Position numbers and translations under genes: made by a program
The notes under the pieces: generated by a model
What the model was told of the DNA's origin: nothing
Databases searched by the model: none
What the model saw: only the letters and a program-made list of their open reading frames with translations
In this document: piece after piece, positions 32,653-41,657 of the stretch
How positions within the stretch are numbered: the first letter of the stretch is position 1
How the letters are laid out: each line of letters opens with the position of its first letter
NCBI RefSeq assembly: GCF_014779795.1
Contig: NZ_JACXZS010000015.1
Coordinates: forward strand, 1 to 64,000
Length of the DNA stretch: 64,000 bases
Direction of reading: 5' to 3'
Origin: Microbacterium helvum
GTDB taxonomy: Bacteria > Actinomycetota > Actinomycetes > Actinomycetales > Microbacteriaceae

Positions 32653-33513
32653 ATGACGACACGCGTGGCCATCGTCGGCGGAACCGGAAAGCTCGGCGGC
32701 ATCATCCGCGATGTCGTCGAGGCCGAGCCGGGCTTCGAGATCTCGGCCGTGCTGACCTCGCGCTCCGAGCTGTCGGACCTCGACGGCGCGGACCTGGTGG
32801 TCGACGCGTCGACGCCCGCCGTGTCGATCGACGTCGTCCGCGCCGCGATCGAGCGCGGCGTCAATGTGCTGATCGGCACGTCAGGCTGGTCCGCCGAGCG
32901 GATCGCGCTGGTGCGCCCCCTCGTCGAGGCGGCCGGCACCGGCGCGGTCTTCATCCCCAACTTCTCGCTCGGCTCGGTGCTGGGCTCGGCGCTGGCCGCG
33001 GCCGCCGCGCCGTTCTTCCCGTCCATCGAGATCGTCGAGGCGCACCGCGAGACCAAGATCGACTCGCCCAGCGGCACGGCGGTGCGCACGGCCGAGCTCA
33101 TCGCCGCCGCCCGCGACGCGGTCGGTCCCGTGGAGTCGCCGCACGTCGACCAGCGTGCGCGCGGCCAGCAGGTCGCGAGCGTCCCGATCCACTCGCTGCG
33201 CCGTCCCGGCGTGGTGGCGCGGCAGGAGACCATCCTCTCGGGCGCGGGCGAGTCCCTGATGATCGTGCACGACACCGTGGAGCCCGCGCAGGCATATGCC
33301 GCCGGCATCCGTCTCGCCCTCGCGGCCGCACGCGATGCGAAGGGCGTCACGGTCGGCCTCGACAGCCTGATCGACATCGGCATCGGACGCCCCGCGGCGT
33401 CCGCCGACGAGGCCCCCGTCGACGAGGGCGGCGTCCCCGGGCAGGTGGCTCGCGCCGGCGGCCCCTTCTCGAACGACCCCTCCTCGAACGACCCCTTCTC
33501 GAACGACCGATGA
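32653..33513 (+). CDS. dapB: 4-hydroxy-tetrahydrodipicolinate reductase
   Basis: A 286-aa DapB of the lysine/diaminopimelate pathway. The NAD(P)-binding start is VAIVGGTGKLGGIIRD and the substrate-binding signature is EAHRETKIDSPSGTA with the catalytic His and Lys. The core matches the usual length of about 245-250. The final 40 residues are extra and contain a 15-base tandem repeat encoding FSND/SSND units. The ATG at 32653 has TAGGAT six bases upstream (32641-32646), so it is leaderless. It overlaps the next gene as ATGA. dapA and dapF lie 6 and 20 kb downstream. Confidence 0.96.
   Translation: MTTRVAIVGGTGKLGGIIRDVVEAEPGFEISAVLTSRSELSDLDGADLVVDASTPAVSIDVVRAAIERGVNVLIGTSGWSAERIALVRPLVEAAGTGAVFIPNFSLGSVLGSALAAAAAPFFPSIEIVEAHRETKIDSPSGTAVRTAELIAAARDAVGPVESPHVDQRARGQQVASVPIHSLRRPGVVARQETILSGAGESLMIVHDTVEPAQAYAAGIRLALAAARDAKGVTVGLDSLIDIGIGRPAASADEAPVDEGGVPGQVARAGGPFSNDPSSNDPFSNDR
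33462..33506 (+). repeat. Three 15-bp tandem repeats in the dapB 3' end
   Basis: CCCCTTCTCGAACGA occurs at 33462-33476, 33477-33491 (one change) and 33492-33506. They are in frame and encode PFSND/PSSND-type units just before the stop, beyond the conserved DapB fold. Confidence 0.85.
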
Positions 33514-33959
33514 GCGCACGCATCGGCGTCGCCGTCATGGCGGTGCTGCTGGCGCTGTACATCGTTCTGGTGGGGCAGCGCGCGTGGCTGCTGCTCATCA
33601 GCGGCGACCCGATCGGCCTCGCCATGGGGGCCGCGCTGGTCGTGCTGCCGCTCATCGCGACGTGGGCGCTCGGCCGCGAACTGTGGTTCGGCGTGCGGGC
33701 GGAGCAGCTCGGGCGGCGGCTTCAGGCCGAGGGCGGCCTGCCGGCCGAAGAGGTCTCGGTGCGTCCCAGCGGGCGCGTGCTTCGCGAGGAGGCGGATGCC
33801 GTCTTCCCGGCGTACCGGGCCGACGCCGAGGCGCACCCCGAGGACTGGCGTGCGTGGTACCGCCTGGGCATCGCGTACGACGCTGCGGGGGACCGCCGCC
33901 GTGCGCGCGAGGCGGTGCGCACCGCGATCCGGATGGAGAAGTCCGACCGCCCGCGCTGA
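33510..33959 (+). CDS. Membrane-anchored protein with TPR-like C-terminus
   Basis: 149 residues. Two hydrophobic segments (about 5-22 and 36-56) precede a soluble domain ending in one TPR-like unit (DWRAWYRLGIAYDAAGDRRRAREAVRTAIRM). I do not recognise a named family. It overlaps the dapB stop as ATGA (33510-33513), so it is translationally coupled to dapB; similar short membrane proteins follow dapB in other actinobacteria as far as I recall. Its role is unknown; the TPR suggests protein-protein contact in the cytoplasm. Downstream is a long inverted-repeat structure. Confidence 0.75.
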   Translation: MSARIGVAVMAVLLALYIVLVGQRAWLLLISGDPIGLAMGAALVVLPLIATWALGRELWFGVRAEQLGRRLQAEGGLPAEEVSVRPSGRVLREEADAVFPAYRADAEAHPEDWRAWYRLGIAYDAAGDRRRAREAVRTAIRMEKSDRPR

Positions 33960-33970
33960 ACCCGCCTCGG

Positions 33971-34130
33971 TTCTGCTCCGCACAGAAGCCCCGGGTCCTG
34001 CTCCGCACAGAATCGGATCCGCACAGAATCGGATCCGCACGTGCGGACGTCCGGCGCGACACGCCGCGTGCGGCGCGAATCCCACCGGCGTGTCGGCGGT
34101 CGGTCCGCAGGCGCGGATCCGATTCTGTGC
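33971..34130. repeat. Long nested inverted repeat with direct repeats
   Basis: GCACAGAATCGGATCC occurs twice in tandem (34005-34020, 34021-34036) and once inverted (34115-34130). An 18-bp perfect arm pairs 34021-34038 with 34113-34130. Inside it, 34042-34048 pairs with 34103-34109, and CGACACGCCG (34057-34066) with 34086-34095. A related copy TTCTGCTCCGCACAGAA lies at 33971. The structure sits between convergent genes and could be a bidirectional terminator, a MITE-like element or a structured RNA. Confidence 0.75.
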
Positions 34131-34175
34131 ACCGGTCACATGGCAGGTCGCATGCGCGCGTGCGTCGGGAGGGGT

Positions 34176-35102
34176 TCAGGATGCCGGCGGCACAGCTGCG
34201 GCGACGGCATCCTCGACGGTGCGATGGGTGAACGAGAAGCCCGTCGCGGTCAGGGCGTCGGGCGCGACGAACGCGTCGGTCGTGAGCAGAGCCTCGGTGG
34301 CGTCGCGGCCGAGCACGAGGTTCATGCCCCAGACCGGGGCGCGCAGCAGGTACGGCCGGTTCATGCGCACGGCGAGCGCGAAGCCGAGATCGTTCGCGGT
34401 CGCGCGGGTCGGTCCGCTGAGGTTCACGGGGCCGGTGAGCCGACGGTCGATCACGTGGCGGATCGCTGCCACCTCGTCGTCGAGCGAGATCCACGGCCAG
34501 ACCTGTGTGCCGCGGCCGATCGGACCCGAGAGGCCGAACCGCGTCAGCAGCAGGAGCGGCTTCAGCACGCCCTCGGCGTGAACGACCGGCGCGGTCCGCA
34601 GCAGGGCGACGGCGGCATCCGATCCGGCGCCCCGCGCGGCGCCCTCCCACTCGCCGCACAGGTCGGCGAGGAACGTCTCCCCGCGCGGCGCGTGCTCGTC
34701 CAGCCTGGCGCCGGGCACGGACCCGTAGTACCCGACGGCGGATGCCGAGACGAGGTGCGGCGCGCCGGGGCCGAGGTCTCGGACGGCGCGCGCGAGGGCG
34801 CGTGTGGGGGTGATGCGCGACCACAGCAGCGTGCTCTTGTAGGCGGGCGTCCAGGGGAAGCGGCCGATGCTCGCGCCGTTCAGCCCGACGACGGCACGCG
34901 CGCCGTCGAGCACCGCCGGGTCGAGCGGCGCATCTGAGGTGAGCCACTCCACTTCGTGCGGCGCCTCAGGCGGTCGCCGCACGAGCGTCGTCACCTCGAC
35001 GCCGTCGGCGCGCAGGCTCTCGACGAGAGCGCGGCCGATGAGCCCCGATGCGCCGGCGACGACCACACGGTCGCCGCCGGCGCGACCAGAGGGGTCAGGC
35101 AA
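34176..35102 (-). CDS. TIGR01777 family NAD-dependent epimerase-like protein
   Basis: A 308-aa extended short-chain dehydrogenase-like protein (SDR39U1/YfcH type). The dinucleotide-binding start is VVVAGASGLIGRALVESLRADG. AVVGLNGASIG, LVSASAVGYYG (the Tyr region) and the C-terminal DUF1731 part (LRAPVWGMNLVLGRDATEALLTT) are characteristic. The biochemical role is not established. The TTG at 35102 is listed because it overlaps the OsmC stop by eight bases with GAGGCG upstream, implying coupled translation. Confidence 0.88.
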   Translation of the reverse strand: MPDPSGRAGGDRVVVAGASGLIGRALVESLRADGVEVTTLVRRPPEAPHEVEWLTSDAPLDPAVLDGARAVVGLNGASIGRFPWTPAYKSTLLWSRITPTRALARAVRDLGPGAPHLVSASAVGYYGSVPGARLDEHAPRGETFLADLCGEWEGAARGAGSDAAVALLRTAPVVHAEGVLKPLLLLTRFGLSGPIGRGTQVWPWISLDDEVAAIRHVIDRRLTGPVNLSGPTRATANDLGFALAVRMNRPYLLRAPVWGMNLVLGRDATEALLTTDAFVAPDALTATGFSFTHRTVEDAVAAAVPPAS

Positions 35103-35520
35103 GCGTCGCCTCGAGGGTGATCTCGACGCCCGCGAGCGCCTGCGACACCGGGCAGCCGGCCTTCGCGCCCTGCGCGATGCGCTCGAAGTCCTCGGCCGAC
35201 AGGCCCGGCACGACGGCGTTGACGTTGAGGTGGCTGCCGGTGATGCCGGTGCCCGGCTTGAACGTCACGGATGCGGTCGTGTCGACCTGCTCGGGCGGCG
35301 TCCCGTTCTCGGCCAGCGCGTTGGACAGCGCCATGTTGAAGCACGAGGCGTGTGCGGCCGCGATGAGCTCTTCCGGCGTCGTGACGGTGGTCGAGCCCTC
35401 GCTGCGCGCCTTCCAGTTCACGGCGAACGTCCCCGCGCCCGATGATGCGAGGCTGACCTCTCCGGCGCCTTCGAACAGGCTGCCCTTCCAGGTGCTCTTG
35501 GCTTCGCTGGTGACGGTCAT
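35095..35520 (-). CDS. OsmC family peroxiredoxin
   Basis: A 141-aa OsmC-type thiol peroxidase. The two catalytic cysteines are in AAHASCFNMALS and KAGCPVSQAL, and ELIAAAHASC is the family hallmark. It reduces organic hydroperoxides, usually with lipoyl or other dithiol donors. The ATG at 35520 has GAGGAGG at good spacing. It is followed by the TIGR01777 gene with an eight-base overlap and preceded on the same strand by a DUF4395/thioredoxin pair, giving a redox-themed cluster. Confidence 0.94.
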   Translation of the reverse strand: MTVTSEAKSTWKGSLFEGAGEVSLASSGAGTFAVNWKARSEGSTTVTTPEELIAAAHASCFNMALSNALAENGTPPEQVDTTASVTFKPGTGITGSHLNVNAVVPGLSAEDFERIAQGAKAGCPVSQALAGVEITLEATLA

Positions 35521-35639
35521 GAAGGCCTCCTCGCTCGTGGCGCGCCCGCGATCGGGGCGTCTCGCGTCAGCCTAATCGCGAGGGATGCCGCGGCGCGACG
35601 GTCGGGTGCGCCCGGGCGAGCCGGAGTCCGCGCTCTCGG

Positions 35640-36209
35640 TCAGGCGGCGGCCGGACGAGCCCGGCCGACGATGCCTGCGCGCTGCAGCAGCAGGTAGAGC
35701 TGGCAGCCGAGGCAGAGGCCGAACACCGCGTTGAGGAACGCGGCGACGAATGCCATCGCAGCGGCGATCGGCAGCGCCCACGGCACGCCGAACAGCTGCA
35801 GCACGAGACCGATCACCGACACGAAGAGGCCCACGCCCTGTGCGAAGCGCGGCGGGCGGGCGTCCTCCCACTCGGTCGGGGGAGCCAGCCGCGGCGCGAC
35901 CGCCTTGCGGTACAGGACGCCCCAGGGCGCGGTGCGCGGCCAGGCCACGCCCCACAGGAACAGGATCGCGGCCAGGAGCAGCAGCAGGAAGGCGGGGTCG
36001 AGGATGCGCTGGGCGACAGAGGCCGCGGTGATGAGCCACGTGCTGCCGTCGGCCGAAGCGGCCTGCGCCGTCGACAGGCCGGTGAGCCCGAAGAACACGG
36101 TGACGAGCAGCAGCACCGAGGTGATCGCGGCGCCGAAGCGCGGCGCTCGGGGGTCGACCATGCCGCGGGGCGGTCGCGCAGCGGGGCCGCCGGCATCCCG
36201 ATCAGACAT
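35640..36209 (-). CDS. DUF4395 membrane protein
   Basis: A 189-aa protein with four hydrophobic segments and the DUF4395 signatures DPRAPRFGAAITSV and FLNAVFGLCLGCQLYLLLQR, which carries two conserved cysteines (CLGC). Function is unknown; the Cys pair and the upstream membrane-anchored thioredoxin suggest a thiol-disulfide relay. The ATG at 36209 is chosen because GGAGG lies six bases upstream; the ATG at 36215 is the alternative. It overlaps the thioredoxin stop by eight bases, so the two are co-translated. Confidence 0.85.
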   Translation of the reverse strand: MSDRDAGGPAARPPRGMVDPRAPRFGAAITSVLLLVTVFFGLTGLSTAQAASADGSTWLITAASVAQRILDPAFLLLLLAAILFLWGVAWPRTAPWGVLYRKAVAPRLAPPTEWEDARPPRFAQGVGLFVSVIGLVLQLFGVPWALPIAAAMAFVAAFLNAVFGLCLGCQLYLLLQRAGIVGRARPAAA

Positions 36210-36645
36210 TCGCATCCTCCGCGATCAGACGATTGAGCTCGAGCTCGAGGACGTCGCGGCCGGGCGTGCCCCCGAAGCGGGTCTGGACGACGCCGTGACG
36301 GTCCAGCACGAGGGTGGTCGGCGTCTGCAGCACGTGGAAGTGCCGGGCGATGTCGGGCCGATGGGTGAGGTCGACGTCGAGGTGGCGCACGCCCTCGTGA
36401 TCGTCGGCGACGGACGAGAGCACGCGGTGCACACCGGGGCAGCGGGTGCACATCTCGGTGCTGAACTGCAGCAGCGTGGCGACCTCGCCGAGTCCGTCGG
36501 CACCGAGCCGGTGCGGCTGGATCACCTCGTGCTGGACGTCGTGGCGCGGCCGGGCGCGGGTGGCTCGCCAGTTCACGAAGACGCCGAGGGCCGCGCTGGC
36601 TGCCAGAAGCAGGACGAGCGCGATGACGGCACCGGCAAGGGTCAC
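36202..36645 (-). CDS. Membrane-anchored thioredoxin-like protein
   Basis: A 147-aa protein with an N-terminal transmembrane helix (residues 2-25) and a thioredoxin domain facing outward or inward. The active site is C66-T-R-C69 (STEMCTRCPGVH), an unusual dipeptide between the cysteines, and the cis-Pro is in LQTPTTLVLD. It probably reduces or oxidises thiols together with the overlapping DUF4395 protein. The GTG at 36645 has TAGCCT eight bases upstream (36654-36659), fitting a near-leaderless start. It is divergent from thyA. Confidence 0.87.
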   Translation of the reverse strand: MTLAGAVIALVLLLAASAALGVFVNWRATRARPRHDVQHEVIQPHRLGADGLGEVATLLQFSTEMCTRCPGVHRVLSSVADDHEGVRHLDVDLTHRPDIARHFHVLQTPTTLVLDRHGVVQTRFGGTPGRDVLELELNRLIAEDANV

Positions 36646-36772
36646 AGCAGATCAGGCTAAACCCTTTCGGCTGGGAGCGGACCGGATCGCCGAATGTGAC
36701 GCGCCGCGCGTAACACTCCGGCTGCGGCGCGGGACCGCCCCGGTGTCTGCGGCCGCGGGTATCGTGGCAGCC

Positions 36773-37578
<806 letters not shown>

Positions 37579-37582
<4 letters not shown>

Positions 37583-38097
37583 GCTCGCGCATCGGTCTGG
37601 TGTGGGCCGAGGCGCACGACGGCGTCATCGGCGCCGGGGGCGGCATGCCGTGGCACGTCCCCGAGGATCTCGCCCACTTCAAGGCGATCACGCTCGGCGC
37701 CCCGGTCGTGATGGGGCGCCGTACGTGGGAGTCGTTCCCGGCGAGGTTCCGCCCACTGCCCGGGCGCCGCAACATCGTCGTGACACGCCAGGAGAATTGG
37801 CAGGTCACCGGCGCCGAGCGCGTCGCGTCGCTGGATGCCGCGCTGACCCTGGCCGCATCGGACGACCCGCCGTGGATCTGGGTCATCGGGGGCGGGCAGC
37901 TGTACCGCGAGGCGATTCCGTACGCCGACCGCCTCGAGGTCACCGAGCTCGACCTCGACGTCGCCGGCGACACCCGTGCGCCCGACCGATCTGACTGGAC
38001 CCCGGTCGACGGCGGCATGGGGGAGTGGCAGACCTCGGCCGCCGGCATCCGCTACCGGTTCCTCTCCCTCGTGCGGCGGCCCACGGCGTCGCAATAG
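37579..38097 (+). CDS. folA: Dihydrofolate reductase
   Basis: A 172-aa DHFR that reduces dihydrofolate with NADPH. Conserved blocks are IGLVWAEAHDGVIGAGGGMPWHVPEDLAHFK (with the PWxxPED active site), VVMGRRTWESFPA, RNIVVTRQ and WVIGGGQLYREAI. The ATG overlaps the thyA stop as ATGA (37579-37582). Its TAG stop (38095-38097) is the first half of the TAGGCT -10 box of the next gene. Trimethoprim-type ligand residues look ordinary. Confidence 0.97.
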
Positions 38098-38107
38098 GCT
38101 GACGCGC

Positions 38108-38872
38108 ATGGGCAAGACGGCACTCATCACCGGGGCGAGTTCGGGACTCGGCGCGGAGTACGCGCGGCAGCTGGCCGCGTTCGGGGCCGACCTCGTGCTC
38201 GTCGCGCGCGATCGCGGCGCCCTCGAACAGCTGGCGAGCCGGCTGCGCTCCACGTACGGAGTCCAGGTCGAGGTGCTGACCGCCGATCTCGTCAAGCCGC
38301 GCCAGCGCGACAAGGTCGTGGCGCGCGTCGCGGACGCGCAGCGGCCGATCGAGATCCTCGTCAACAACGCCGGGTTCGGGCTTCCGCTGGCCTTCGAGAG
38401 CAACGACATAGAAGACGAGGTCCGCCACCTCCAGCTTCATGTCGAGGTGCCGATGCGCCTGACCCACGCCGCGCTCGGGGCGATGCTGCAGCGCGGTCAC
38501 GGCCGGATCGTCAACGTCGCCTCGGTGGCCGCCTTCATCCCGCGGTCGACGTACGGCGCCTGCAAGGGGTGGCTGGTGAGCTTCAGCCGCTGGGCCAACG
38601 GCCGGTACCGCCCGCGCGGCGTGACCGTGACGGCCGTGTGCCCCGGCTACACGCACACGAGCTTCCACGAGCGCATGGGGCTCGGTCCCGGCGAAGAGGG
38701 CGTGCCCGACCTGATGTGGCTGCAGGCGCGCGATGTCGTCGCCGAATCGCTGCGGGACGCGGCGCGCGGAGCGGCGGTGTCGATCCCGTCCTGGCGTTAC
38801 AAGGTGCTCGTCACCCTGGCGCGCTTCGCGCCGCCGTCGCTCGCGGCGCGCATCGGCGAGCGCGGCCGCTAG
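38108..38872 (+). CDS. Short-chain dehydrogenase/reductase
   Basis: A 254-aa classical SDR. The cofactor motif TGxxxGxG is in LITGASSGLGAEYA, NNAG in LVNNAGFG, and the catalytic Ser-Tyr-Lys in VASVAAFIPRSTYGACKG. It resembles the DltE/YqjQ-like group acting on lipids or sugars. Substrate unknown. The ATG at 38108 has TAGGCT seven bases upstream; that box overlaps the folA stop, so the gene has its own promoter inside the preceding gene's end. It sits between folA and dapA. Confidence 0.9.
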   Translation: MGKTALITGASSGLGAEYARQLAAFGADLVLVARDRGALEQLASRLRSTYGVQVEVLTADLVKPRQRDKVVARVADAQRPIEILVNNAGFGLPLAFESNDIEDEVRHLQLHVEVPMRLTHAALGAMLQRGHGRIVNVASVAAFIPRSTYGACKGWLVSFSRWANGRYRPRGVTVTAVCPGYTHTSFHERMGLGPGEEGVPDLMWLQARDVVAESLRDAARGAAVSIPSWRYKVLVTLARFAPPSLAARIGERGR

Positions 38873-38930
38873 CGCCGCGGCGGCGGTCCGGCCGTACGCG
38901 CGGGGTGCGGCATCCCGATAACCTGAAGTC

Positions 38931-39908
38931 ATGACGCATACGGGCAACCCCTTCGGACAGGTTCTCGTCGCGCTCGTCACCCCCATGACGGCCGACGGCG
39001 AAGTCGACTGGCCCGGTGTCGAGAAGCACATCGACGACGTCATCACCGCGGGGGCCGACGGCATCGTCGTCACCGGCACCACGGGTGAGACGTCGACCCT
39101 CACCGACGCGGAGAAGCTCCGCCTCGTCGAGGTGGGCAAGGATGTCTCGGCCGGACGGGCGAAGATCATCACGGGCGGCGGCTCCAACGAGACCGCGCAC
39201 GCGATCGAGCTCTACAAGGCCAGCGAGAAGGCCGGCGCCGACGGCATCATGATCGTCACGCCCTACTACAACAAGCCCACGCAGGCCGGCATCCTGACGC
39301 ACTTCCGCCTCGTCGCCGACGCGACCGATCTGCCGGTGATCCTCTACGACATCCCCGGCCGCACCGGCGTGCCGATCAAGTACGAGACGATCCTGCGCCT
39401 GGCCAAGCACCCCAACATCCTCGCGATCAAGGACGCCAAGGGCGACTTCAGCGAGGTGAGCCGTGTGCTCAACCAGACCGACCTGATGTACTTCTCGGGC
39501 GACGACTCGAACGTGCTGCCGCATCTCGCGATCGGCGCGACCGGTCTGATCGGCGTGACCGCGAACGTCGCGGCCCAGCCGTATCGTGTGATCGTGGATG
39601 CCGTCAACCGCGGTGACCTCGCCGCCGCGACCGCAGAGCACAAGCGGCTCGAGCCGCTCGTCCGGGCGCTCATGACCCACGTGCCCGGCACGGTGTCGAC
39701 GAAGTACGTGCTGCACGGACTGGGCCGGATCTCCAGCCCCCGCGTCCGGCTGCCCCTGGTCGGCCCGGAGGAGTGGGAGGCCGCGATGATCGAAGACGAG
39801 CTGGCGCTGGTCGCCGACGTGCCCGGCGCGGACTTCTCGAACTTCCGCCCCGACCGCAACGCCGCCGCCGGCGGCGCGCTGCCGAAGGTCTCGGGCACCA
39901 CGAGATGA
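38931..39908 (+). CDS. dapA: 4-hydroxy-tetrahydrodipicolinate synthase
   Basis: A 325-aa TIM-barrel aldolase, the first committed enzyme of lysine/diaminopimelate synthesis. GTTGETSTL, MIVTPYYNKPTQ (with the Tyr that relays protons), LYDIPGRTG and the Schiff-base Lys in ILAIKDAKGD are all present. The C-terminal end (about 25 residues) is longer than in E. coli. The ATG at 38931 has TAACCT six bases upstream (38919-38924), a leaderless promoter. A strong hairpin terminator follows the stop. The partners dapB and dapF are in this window. Confidence 0.97.
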   Translation: MTHTGNPFGQVLVALVTPMTADGEVDWPGVEKHIDDVITAGADGIVVTGTTGETSTLTDAEKLRLVEVGKDVSAGRAKIITGGGSNETAHAIELYKASEKAGADGIMIVTPYYNKPTQAGILTHFRLVADATDLPVILYDIPGRTGVPIKYETILRLAKHPNILAIKDAKGDFSEVSRVLNQTDLMYFSGDDSNVLPHLAIGATGLIGVTANVAAQPYRVIVDAVNRGDLAAATAEHKRLEPLVRALMTHVPGTVSTKYVLHGLGRISSPRVRLPLVGPEEWEAAMIEDELALVADVPGADFSNFRPDRNAAAGGALPKVSGTTR

Positions 39909-39912
39909 CGGA

Positions 39913-39940
39913 TCCCGCCGCCGCGCACGCGGCGGCGGGA
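39913..39940 (+). terminator. dapA terminator
   Basis: TCCCGCCGCCGCG (39913-39925) pairs perfectly with 39928-39940 across a two-base loop, five bases after the dapA stop. Confidence 0.82.
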
Positions 39941-39948
39941 CAGATGAA

Positions 39949-39966
39949 CGGATGCCGCGGCATCCG
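39949..39966. repeat. 18-bp palindrome with the iterated word before rnj
   Basis: CGGATGCCGCGGCATCCG is a perfect palindrome ending at the first G of the GGAGGAGG ribosome-site region of rnj (39966-39973). As an RNA hairpin it would lie immediately beside the ribosome site. Confidence 0.8.
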
Positions 39967-39980
39967 GAGGAGGCCTCACG

Positions 39981-41657
39981 ATGCCCACCACACTGTACGA
40001 CCCGCCTGAGCTGGAAGCGGGAACCCTCCGGATCGTCCCGCTCGGCGGCCTCGGCGAGGTCGGTCGCAACATGACCGTGTTCGAGTACGGCGGCAAGCTG
40101 CTGATCGTCGACTGCGGAGTGCTGTTCCCCGAGGAGCATCAGCCCGGCGTCGACCTGATCCTCCCCGACTTCGAGCCGATCAAGCACCGGCTCGACGACA
40201 TCGTGGGCGTCGTGCTGACGCACGGCCACGAGGACCACATCGGCGCGGTGCCGTACCTGCTGAAGCTCAAGAGCGACATCCCGCTCATCGGGTCGGGGCT
40301 GACGCTCGCCCTGGTCGAGGCGAAGCTCAAGGAGCACCGCATCCGGCCGTTCACGCTGACGGTCGCCGAGGGGCAGCGCGAGAACCTCGGCCCGTTCGAG
40401 CTCGAGTTCGTCGCGGTCAACCACTCGATCCCCGACGCGCTCGCGGTCGCGATCCGCACGCCCGCGGGCCTGGTGCTCGCCACGGGCGACTTCAAGATGG
40501 ACCAGCTGCCGTTGGATGACCGCATCACCGACCTGCGTGCGTTCGCGCGGCTCGGCGAAGAGGGCGTCGACCTGTTCCTCGTGGACTCGACGAATGCGGA
40601 CGTGCCCGGCTTCACGCCCACCGAGCGCTCCATCGGTCCCGTGCTCGACCAGGTCATCGGCAAGGCGCCGCGGCGCGTGGTGGTGGCGAGCTTCTCCAGT
40701 CACGTGCACCGTGTTCAGCAGGTGCTGGATGCCGCGGCCGCCCACGGCCGTCGCGTCGCGTTCCTCGGTCGCAGCATGGTCCGCAACATGACGATCGCCG
40801 AGGACCTCGGCTACCTCAAGGTGCCGGACGGCGTCCTCATCGACTACAAGAAGGCGCGGGATCTGCCCGACGACCAGATCGTCTACATGTCGACCGGGTC
40901 GCAGGGCGAGCCGATGGCGGTGCTGAGCCGCATGGCGAACCTCGACCACGCGATCGAGCCCGGCCCCGGCGACACGGTGATCCTCGCCTCGAGCCTCATC
41001 CCGGGCAACGAGAACGCGGTGTACCGCGTGATCGACGGGCTCACCAAGCTCGGCGCGAACGTCGTGCACAAGGGCAACGCCAAGGTGCACGTGTCGGGCC
41101 ACGCCGCGGCGGGCGAGCTGCTCTACTGCTACAACATCCTGAAGCCCCGCAACGTGCTGCCCGTGCACGGCGAGTACCGGCACCTGATGGCCAACGCCCG
41201 TCTCGCGCAGGACACCGGCATCCCCGAGGAGCGCACGCTGCTCGCCGAGAACGGAACCGTGATCGACCTGCGCGACGGCGTCGCCGAGGTGGTCGGGCAG
41301 CTGGACCTCGGCTTCGTGTACGTCGACGGCTCGACGGTCGGCGAGATCACCGATGCCGATCTGAAGGACCGCCGCATCCTTGGCGAAGAGGGCTTCATCT
41401 CGGTGATCGTGGTCGTCGACGCATCGACCGGCAAGGTCATCTCGGGCCCCGAGGTGCACGCCCGCGGCTTCGCCGAGGACGACGCCGTGTTCGAGGACGT
41501 CAAGCCCAAGATCGCCGCGGCGCTCGCCGAGGCGGCCCAGTCCGGCGTGCGCGACCAGCACGCGCTGTCGCAGGTCGTGCGCCGCACGATCGGCCGCTGG
41601 GTCAACCAGTCGCTGCGCCGCCGGCCGATGATCGTGCCGCTCGTGATCGAAGCGTAG
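39981..41657 (+). CDS. rnj: Ribonuclease J
   Basis: A 558-aa metallo-beta-lactamase/beta-CASP ribonuclease with 5' exonuclease and endonuclease activity. The zinc motif HGHEDH is in VVLTHGHEDHIGA; ATGDFKMDQ supplies another ligand; beta-CASP motifs are in VASFSSHVHRVQQ and VSGHAAAGELL. The conserved C-terminal domain is present. AGGAGG lies seven bases before the ATG at 39981, next to a palindrome. The last codons and stop (TAG 41655-41657) fall inside the first unit of a 34-bp tandem repeat. It is expected to work with PNPase in RNA turnover. Confidence 0.97.
   Translation: MPTTLYDPPELEAGTLRIVPLGGLGEVGRNMTVFEYGGKLLIVDCGVLFPEEHQPGVDLILPDFEPIKHRLDDIVGVVLTHGHEDHIGAVPYLLKLKSDIPLIGSGLTLALVEAKLKEHRIRPFTLTVAEGQRENLGPFELEFVAVNHSIPDALAVAIRTPAGLVLATGDFKMDQLPLDDRITDLRAFARLGEEGVDLFLVDSTNADVPGFTPTERSIGPVLDQVIGKAPRRVVVASFSSHVHRVQQVLDAAAAHGRRVAFLGRSMVRNMTIAEDLGYLKVPDGVLIDYKKARDLPDDQIVYMSTGSQGEPMAVLSRMANLDHAIEPGPGDTVILASSLIPGNENAVYRVIDGLTKLGANVVHKGNAKVHVSGHAAAGELLYCYNILKPRNVLPVHGEYRHLMANARLAQDTGIPEERTLLAENGTVIDLRDGVAEVVGQLDLGFVYVDGSTVGEITDADLKDRRILGEEGFISVIVVVDASTGKVISGPEVHARGFAEDDAVFEDVKPKIAAALAEAAQSGVRDQHALSQVVRRTIGRWVNQSLRRRPMIVPLVIEA

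Noticed and set aside
33462..33506. Tandem repeats considered as a CRISPR fragment
   Set aside because: The units are contiguous without spacers and lie in frame inside dapB. No cas genes are present.
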